The notes beneath the pieces are model-generated. The model was not told the DNA's origin. It was given only the letters and a program-made list of their open reading frames with translations, and searched no databases. Positions 59,683 through 64,000 of a DNA stretch of 64,000 nt are shown here, piece after piece (position 1 is the first letter of the stretch; every line of letters begins with the position of its first letter). Both the position numbers and the translations under genes were made by a program. The DNA is from Macrocystis pyrifera (Eukaryota; Sar; Phaeophyceae; Laminariales; Laminariaceae), in assembly GCA_031763025.1 (NCBI GenBank), contig JASSKH010000016.1, positions 4,092,001 to 4,156,000 on the forward strand, given 5' to 3'.

Positions 59683-61846
59683 CCCTTCTCCCTGAGGAAG
59701 ACGAACAGGGGGGGCGGGGGAGCGGGGGGGTTCATGTGGCTGGGTGTGGTGGTGTATCCCTGTCAGAGGACAGGCTCGAGACATGTTTATCTGCCTGTGG
59801 CTGCCAGGGATTCACTTTGTTTTCTTGTTTTATACGTATACAGTAGAAATGCGTGCTCGTCGTCCTTCTGTTATACGATGCGCCAGCGCCAGTGCCCCTT
59901 GCCCCACCCCCCCAAACGCTTCCACGTCGAAAAAAAGGTAAACCCCAACCCTGGCATACTGGTACAAGTATCTGGTGTATAATGTTGTACCACATGCCAC
60001 AGAAAAACTCGTCAACAGTTATGGTGTTAACAATTTTGATATCTGTGACTGTGACTATTGCGTGGGACCACATAGTAAACAGGACCAAATCTTGCTAGTA
60101 AAAATAGGGAAATGTATAGGTTTTTGTGTTACCGTAGGTCCTAATTACTCAGGTCCCCGTAATAGCAGACTGATGGGAGTGTTTTTGACTACAGAGTAGT
60201 AGTCCGTCTATAGTGCCGGTTGCCCGCTAGACGTGGTGGTGCCTGTGGAATCGCTTGGCACATACCAGGTATGCAATTAATTATTAATGCGGGGTATTTA
60301 GTGCCGGTTGCCGCCATAGTGCCGGTATTGTTGACTGGCACATACATGCATACCGGCACTATAGACCGGCACTACTGTACATAAAACTATGATAACAGCA
60401 GTTACTGGTATAAAACGCAGTACTGGTACCTCGTACGTAGCATACGTACTCCGTACCAAATACGGGATCTATTGATGCGGGCATCGTAATTGTCATCGTG
60501 TTGCGGTAAACAACAGCAGTCACACAACATTGCGTACCCACTCGAATATGCTGCACGAGCATCATACACATTACTGTAAAGTAGGTACGATTGTATACAG
60601 ACACGTATGCATGTATCCTTCACCTGGCATACACAGCAGCAGCAGCAGCAGCGCCAGCAGCTCCCTGTATCACATCATATGGTAAGAAATAGAACTCTTT
60701 TACGCGTACAGAAAGTAAAATACATGTAACACTCGCAAGCATAATAAGCAGCAGCAGTAGCAGCAGCAGCAGCAGCGCCGTATACTGGGCGTGTACAGGA
60801 GCCAGAAGCACGGGAGAGGGCATGAGACGGTTAACCAAGCCCGTGCCCCCTGCTGAAGACAGAGCTGGACTTGGCTGGCCTGGCGGCGAGCTTGCCGAGG
60901 TGGAGAAGCGAGCCATACGAGTCGTATATACACCCAGCAGGTGCTCAAGGGTGCGAGTATATCATACTGGTACTATAGTACCCTACCGCTGCTGTACCAG
61001 GTATACACCTGCTGAGAATACGTACTACTTGTACGCACGAGTGGCATATGTACCAGGTGCAGTACGAAGAGGAGGCCTTGGTGCCTCGATCGATGTACTT
61101 GTAATTCGGGACTGCTACGTACTGCTGTAGATACGGCGGTCAATGCTGCTGCTGCTGCTGCTGCTGCCGCTGCCGCATCACCGATTATCGACGAGTACGT
61201 ACATATACTATTAATAGATATACAATGCCTATGGGTGAATAAAGTATATATACTCTGTACTCTATAGTATACGATACTCGTGTAAATATTAACAGCTCTA
61301 TCTACACGTACCAGGTCCCTACCTGTACCCCTGCCTACCTGGCGCTCGTACACTATACTCGTACCCGTACTGCTGCTTCGGTACTGAGTTCCATTAATAG
61401 AGCTACTCGCAGCTCGTACTCTGTTGTACCGTACCGGTACAAGCAATATATAACAGCAGAATCGAGGCGTATTATACATGCAATCAACCGCGCGAGACAA
61501 GCAATAGCCCGCCGGAAACTCGGGCACGCCGCCGATCTGGGCGGTCTCTCGGAAAAAAGACCACCAAGCGTTCAACTAGGAATATAGGTAGGGCGTGGGT
61601 ATGGATCGCTCGGGCCAGGCGGACCCGGCCGAGAGTCCGCTTAGGCTGCACAAACAAAGAGTCTTTGGCTCTGCACCTTGATCTATGTACAGCGATACGA
61701 CGAGTATATTTTAGATCCGCGAGCTCAAATAGCGCGGAGACGAGAGAGGGTTGTGCTTTCCCGACCAGACCTTTGAGAGTTACCTGATGGTGGCAGTGGT
61801 TGCACACGGAACACATCGGCGGCTCCTCCTGCTGCATCTCAGCCAT
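45164..61846 (-). CDS. Cys-rich zinc-binding domain plus GNAT N-acetyltransferase, split gene
   Basis: Exons (minus strand): 61846-61784, 50569-50409, 48668-48583, 47191-47016, 45253-45164. All are GT-AG and all four joins keep phase. The start is ATG at 61846 (MAEMQQEEPP). Exons 1 and 2 fuse into MCSVCNHCHHQ + GEKCGICGHKGKG, a CxxC-rich zinc-binding module. Exon 2 ends WFKGYWALARIIR and exon 3 gives RVYCEEMGVTAPQEFTDVD, the usual N-terminal 'R..VFxxEqgh' GNAT segment. Exon 4 has PMGYGRWRFE, then VDRLCVLKEYRLRGFARACL, the acetyl-CoA-binding motif A (R/QxxGxG/A form RLRGFA). Exon 5 gives AVAAIVVPAPPNTF and HEKLGKNGF, like the 'A..FYekLGF' motif B. It should transfer acetyl from acetyl-CoA to an amine; the substrate is unknown. 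The last exon or exons are not found. Intron 1 is about 11.2 kb. Confidence 0.78.
45285..45500 (-). mobile_element. Poly-C-tailed repeat, long type (reverse)
   Basis: GTACTCATGTCATCATGCAT through CGGGACGGAGCACGCC to GGTGAGCTGCATCCTACTAC and a G run at 45484-45500. It sits directly beside GNAT exon 5. Confidence 0.75.
45500..45592 (-). mobile_element. Poly-C-tailed repeat, truncated (reverse)
   Basis: After the shared G run: GTACTCCTTATTATGCATGG ... CTACAATGCCGGGACGGG. It is truncated at the same motif as the copy at 1262-1378. Confidence 0.7.
45690..45791 (-). mobile_element. Poly-C-tailed repeat, short type (reverse)
   Basis: GTACTCATTTCTTGCTTGCC, TTTGACCATGGACCACGC, TTTCGAGACGGAGCGACG, then a G run at 45776-45790. 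Confidence 0.73.
47480..48060 (-). repeat. CGTTTT simple repeats plus a duplicated block
   Basis: TTTTCGTTTTCGTTTTCG (47525-47640) and AAAACAAAAACAAAAAC (47938-47990). Two copies of a block TCGAAGAGxxxGCG ... GCGCGTCGCxAACCGCGGG lie at 47775-47822 and 47996-48040. Confidence 0.7.
48165..48510 (+). repeat. GATCT-rich repeat with a second GATA array
   Basis: A (GATA)n run of about 110 bp (48183-48296, one interruption) followed by CCAGATCCTGCACAACCTCT and GATGATCTATCTGATCTG. Confidence 0.8.
48715..49140 (-). repeat. ~70-bp tandem repeat, about six units
   Basis: Repeating blocks GGGGGTGGGCGATCGCA, AGAGCAGAGCAACGGGTCGG and TAATGAGGTAGGC. It starts about 45 bp from GNAT exon 3. Confidence 0.8.
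52080..52900 (+). repeat. Degenerate array 'AGTATTTCGAGGTTCTGTAC'
   Basis: ACTCGCAGTATTTCGGGG, CAGTATTTCGAGGTTCTGTA, CAGTATCTCGAGGTTCTG and CTCGAGGTTCGGTACTGC recur at irregular spacing of 30 to 100 bp. Codons for S, Q, Y and F give misleading ORFs. Confidence 0.65.
53496..53604 (+). mobile_element. MITE family A copy
   Basis: Complete with TA flanks inside GNAT intron 1. Confidence 0.87.
53840..54200 (-). mobile_element. Poly-C-tailed repeats, short then long full-length (reverse)
   Basis: Short type at about 53860-53930 (GGCCATTGACCACGCATCTC). Long type at 53970-54200, from GGTGTCCTCGATATCATGC to CTTGCACATGGATGACAGC. The G runs here have decayed to GGGCGGGGGAGG. Confidence 0.72.
54709..54930 (+). 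repeat. Dispersed ~220-bp repeat with hairpin head, copy 1
   Basis: GGCCAAAAAATGGTTGGTGA then CATCAACCATCTACGACGAG (hairpin), CGTGCCGTGCGGCTA, CCACAAAGGCTGCCCTTATC and ACCGTCAAATTTTTCCCCTC. Copy 2 is at 59038-59262 and a partial reverse copy at 31975-32125. Confidence 0.62.
55572..55755 (+). repeat. ACCCACC-type simple repeat
   Basis: CCACCCACC/CCAACCC units over about 180 bp. Confidence 0.9.
55897..56004 (-). mobile_element. MITE family A copy
   Basis: Reversed core; left terminus is degraded (TTGCCGGGGACCATCG), right CTATAGTCCCCCGTAA. Confidence 0.84.
56553..56960 (+). repeat. ACCAACC then CAATCA/GTCAGTCA simple repeats
   Basis: It starts as perfect ACCA tetramers (56560-56592) and decays into CAATCAACC and AGTCAGTCAATAAAGCC. 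Confidence 0.88.
56994..57360. repeat. GTGCCGGTTGCC repeat cluster
   Basis: AGTGCCGGTTGCGCGC, AGTGCCGGTATTGCTG, GTGCCTGTGGAATCGCTTGG and CATACATACCGGCACTATAG, in direct and inverted arrangement. They recur at 60205-60372 and at the right edge (63970-64000). Confidence 0.7.
58247..58378 (+). mobile_element. Element with family A ends but a different interior
   Basis: The ends TTACGGGGGAACCCAG and CTATGGTCCCCCGCAA match the MITE termini. The 100 bp between (TACGGGTACTCGTGCGG... TTCATCGTGGGTTCTGA) are unrelated to the common core. Right-end sequence like this (TTCATCGTGGGTTCTGATT) recurs at about 2589-2620 and 29240-29270. Confidence 0.55.
58460..58569. repeat. GACTGCAGTCC inverted-repeat element, best copy
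   Basis: AACCCTTTTAGGACTGCAGT at left, GGGACTGCAGTACGATT then CCAAAAAGGGTT at right: long terminal inverted repeats around TACTTGGAATTTGACTGG. It is a small foldback or MITE family. Confidence 0.65.
59038..59262 (+). repeat. Dispersed ~220-bp repeat with hairpin head, copy 2
   Basis: GCGACCAAAACAATGGTTGG, GTTATCAACCATCTACGGGC, CACAAAAGTGGCCACAATGG and ACCGTCAATTTCATCCGCTC align with copy 1 throughout. Confidence 0.62.
59470..59570. repeat. GACTGCAGTCC inverted-repeat element
   Basis: ACCGCAGTCCCGTTTAGCGG ... TACTTGAAATTGGAG ... GTGCAGTCCTGCAAGGGTT. Confidence 0.58.
59630..59681 (+). repeat. 52-base poly-C run
   Basis: Uninterrupted C run preceded by CTCTCTCTC; no repeat body like the poly-C-tailed family lies beside it. 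Confidence 0.95.
60056..60164 (+). mobile_element. MITE family A copy
   Basis: Left TTGCGTGGGACCACATAG, right TCAGGTCCCCGTAA; diverged but the core is clear. Confidence 0.83.
60205..60372. repeat. GTGCCGGTTGCC repeat cluster, second copy
   Basis: TATAGTGCCGGTTGCCCGC ... GTGCCTGTGGAATCGCTTGG ... CATACCGGCACTATAG; the ends form an inverted repeat. Confidence 0.7.
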
Positions 61847-62151
61847 CTCGTGCTTGCTCGGTGGTGATGTCTGATGATGAGAGGAACGTAAAACGTTGCG
61901 TTGTTGCTTCGATCTAATCTAATAGGAGTCTTGGACACTATGAAACCCCGCGTGGGGAACAGGGGGTGGTGCTCTATCCACCCCCCTCTTCTCGTTCCAC
62001 AAGGGATATCCGGGTCTTAAATCTCTGGTTCTTCGTGGGGTTACTCGCGGGGCGGGCCCTTGCTTCCCTCGTCTGAGCCAGCGCCGTAGAGCAAGCGACT
62101 GCAGTGGAACCGTGAAGCTTCAAGCTTGAGATCCATTGGGCTCTTTTGGTC
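61847..62151. promoter_or_regulatory. Putative bidirectional promoter between two divergent genes
   Basis: The ATG of the GNAT gene (minus, 61846) and the ATG of the poly-Gln gene (plus, 62152) face away from each other with 305 bp between them. Both 5' UTRs and both core promoters must fit here unless there are upstream non-coding exons. I see no obvious TATA box. The stretch is free of the mobile repeats that fill the surroundings, which suggests selection. The promoter role is inferred from layout only. Confidence 0.5.
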
Positions 62152-62979
62152 ATGCAGCCTCAGCCGGCCGCGGGGTTCCCTGCCCCCCAAGCTTATGCTT
62201 ACCAGGGCTACCCTCAACAACAACCAACTCCCGTCGAAGCATCGCCCGCCGCCCCGCTCACCGCCGCGCAGCAGCTGCAGCAGCAGGCTCTTCTTCAGCA
62301 GCAGCAACAGCAGTACGCCCAACAACCCTCTCCAGCCCCCGGCGTCGCCTACGCCGCCTACCACCAGAGCTGGCCTCCGGCACCGTCTCACCAACAACAG
62401 CAACAACCTGCTTATGCTCCACAGCAACAACCTCAACACGCTGCACCCCCGCAGCACTATGGCTACGCCGACCATGCCACCGCCGCCGCTGCCCCGCCTG
62501 CCGGCTACCCCTCCGCTTCTCCCGCGCCGTCAACGTATGGCCACTACGCACAACCCGCAGCCCTTCCGGGTGCCTACGCCCACCAGCAGCAGCAGCCTCC
62601 GCCGCCGCAACAGCAGCAGCAGCAGCAGCAGCCGACGCCGCCGCAGCTACCCCAGCAGCAACAGCAGCAACAATCGCTGTCACTACCGCTGTTAGCGACG
62701 GCTCATCAGCCAGTGCCCGCGGCTGCAGGTCAGAGCCTGGCGGCGTATGCATACCCTGGGGGAGGGGCTACGCCAGCTGCTGTGGATGCCGCTGTCGGGG
62801 TGGGCGCGGTAGGTCAGCAGCAACAGCCGCAGCAGCAGCAGCAGGCTATCACGCCGCAACAGGTAGCACAGGAGGCGATCGCCAAAACGATGGCGGCGAT
62901 GCAGCAGCAGCAGCAGCTGCCGCCCGGTCACGTGTTCGACAACCGGCGGGGCTACCTTCACGGCAACTTGATCGGGAAG
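62152..62979 (+). CDS. First exon of a poly-Gln/Pro/Ala-rich protein
   Basis: ATG at 62152 opens 276 codons with no stop, ending at AAG|GTACGTG, a consensus donor. The protein starts MQPQPAAGFPAPQAYAYQGY. It is a low-complexity Q/P/A/Y sequence with several runs of 5 to 8 Gln (CAG/CAA mixed), typical of transcription- or RNA-related disordered regions. It becomes ordered only at the end: QVAQEAIAKTMAAM, then HVFDNRRGYLHGNLIGK. I do not recognise that segment, and the folded domain must lie in later exons right of about 63200 or outside the window. Other-frame ORFs over this stretch are shadows. The start is chosen because upstream in-frame sequence has no other ATG. Confidence 0.75.
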
Positions 62980-64000
62980 GTACGTGTTGTGATGGACGGC
63001 CTTTTGCCTCTCCCGCAACACTTCTACTGTATTGTTGCACCACGCACCACCTTAACCGCCAACGCTGCTGCTGTTGTCTGCTGTCACAAGGTATTAATAG
63101 TCTTTTTTTACGTCTACGCTTGATTATTTAAAATATGTCAGCTGTGAGCGTGATTGATTGAGTGGTTAATACTCATTTTTCCGAGGGTTTTTGTTTCAGT
63201 TTACAACGTCGTTCGTGGTGCTGTCCTTTCTCAGGTTTGTTTACGTACCAGGTACCTGGTATGATATAAAACCTCGTAACACTCTCTCCGGAAATGTAAG
63301 AGGACGGGTTTATTAATAGTATTCTACGGAGGCGTTCCTTACATTTCCATGTCGGGAATGATGTGTACCAGGATAGTTCGTGTCGTACTTCTACCTCCTC
63401 CTTATCTGTAGGTCTCGTACTCGTATGATAGCGACAGGTACTGCTTGAGAGAGCGGCGGGGGGGGGGGGGAAGAGGACATCCATTCTCGTTCGCTCGCTG
63501 TACGTGAATGATAGAAGAGCACACCAGCAGTATCTTATTAATAGTATATGATATAGCAGTCGTAAACTGGAAATATTGCCAGTATACTGCTGTCACACTG
63601 TTTTTTTTTTTTTTTCTGCCCCCCGGGGGGGGTGAAGCGATGCATGTCTGTTGGTCACAGAACGAAGCACCCGCAGACTCAACTGTCTGTGGACACGAGC
63701 TAACACCAGGTAATCAGATACACGTACAGTTACGGGGGAACATGGTTTTCAGGTCCAAGTTCGTATATGCTTGGTAATCGGACTGGAATGCATGGCTTGT
63801 TATATTATGGGTCCTGATTATGATGGTCCCCCGTAATAAGTAGAACTATTAATAGTTGCAGTGTCTCCGTTTTTGCTGTGGCCTTTCTGGTGGAAACCTT
63901 GGACGGTTACGCCGCGCAGGATCGGGGTGTTTGGCAGGCCCTGCCCACGGCTGCAGTAGTGGTTCCTCTATAATGCCGGTTGAATAGTGCCGGTTGACCG
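62980..64000 (+). other. Intron 1 of the poly-Gln gene (to window end)
   Basis: No second exon is recognisable. The stretch contains TACCAGGTA palindromes, TATTAATAGT motifs, short G and T runs (63461-63473, 63600-63615), a MITE-like element with a different interior (63729-63838) and the start of a GTGCCGGTTG repeat at the right edge (63970-64000). Confidence 0.45.
63729..63838 (+). mobile_element. Element with family A ends but a different interior
   Basis: The ends TTACGGGGGAACATGG and TGATGGTCCCCCGTAA flank a core that lacks GTTAGTAAAAATAGG. It shares GGGTCCTGATTATGATGG with the 58247 element's right side. Confidence 0.55.

Larger units (their letters stand above)
50570..61783 (-). other. 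Intron 1 of the GNAT gene, about 11.2 kb
   Basis: It is bounded by HQ|GTAACT at 61783 and TTTTGTAG at 50570. I see no convincing coding sequence inside. Contents: an 'AGTATTTCGAGGTTCTGTAC' degenerate array (52080-52900), MITEs (53496-53604, 55897-56004, 60056-60164 and a divergent one at 58247-58378), poly-G-headed repeats (53840-54200), two copies of a roughly 220-bp repeat (54709-54930, 59038-59262), ACCCACC and ACCAACC runs (55572-55755, 56553-56960), GTGCCGGT repeats (56994-57360, 60205-60372), a 52-base C run (59630-59681) and CAG/CTG triplets (60630-60776, 61143-61170). Confidence 0.55.

Noticed and set aside
62136-63131. Two other long plus frames over the poly-Gln exon
   Set aside because: They are Arg/Ser/Ala-rich shadows of CAG/CCG-rich codons; the frame starting at ATG 62152 ends at a consensus donor.

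Overview
This window is eukaryotic nuclear DNA. Genes are split into short exons (33 to about 830 bp) with GT-AG junctions and introns up to about 11 kb. The introns are full of small mobile elements, long homopolymer G/C runs and microsatellites. Nothing looks bacterial: there are no operons or ribosome binding sites, and long ORFs occur only in low-complexity sequence. The gene content (an EMAP-like WD40 protein, an EF-hand-like family that I recall from stramenopiles, a CAG/poly-Gln-rich protein) and the repeat-loaded introns fit a large-genome alga, most likely a stramenopile such as a brown alga. The taxon is an inference.

Layout, left to right. 1-6531 (+): the 3' half of an EMAP-like (EML) tubulin-binding WD40 gene that enters from the left; its model is incomplete. 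8429-30981 (+): a gene of at least ten exons with an EF-hand-like C-terminus. I assembled it from splice sites, and every junction keeps reading phase except one, where an exon is probably missing. Its 19.6-26.6 kb introns hold a decayed Ty3/gypsy reverse transcriptase and many repeats. 30982-33778: intergenic repeats. 33779-35532 (-): remnant of a Pif1/Helitron-type helicase C-terminus joined to a ubiquitin-specific-protease-like domain, broken by two stops and one homopolymer frameshift. 35533-45163: repeat-rich DNA with no gene I can support. 45164-61846 (-): a Cys-rich zinc-binding plus GNAT acetyltransferase gene, five exons found, all phase-consistent, C-terminus not located. 62152 onward (+): the first exon of a poly-Gln protein, head to head with the GNAT gene, with 305 bp between the two start codons.

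The rest is mostly repeats. (i) About 20 copies of a roughly 110-bp MITE with 27-bp terminal inverted repeats and TA target duplications. (ii) A roughly 210-bp family (long and short subfamilies) whose one end is always a pure poly-C (poly-G) run, the most unusual element here. (iii) A tRNA-like SINE candidate. (iv) Several smaller inverted-repeat and dispersed families. (v) Tandem arrays, including a ~540-bp GATA array and C-runs of about 50 to 80 bp. The genes do not form a pathway; two may concern microtubules or calcium (EML and the EF-hand-like protein), but that link is speculative.
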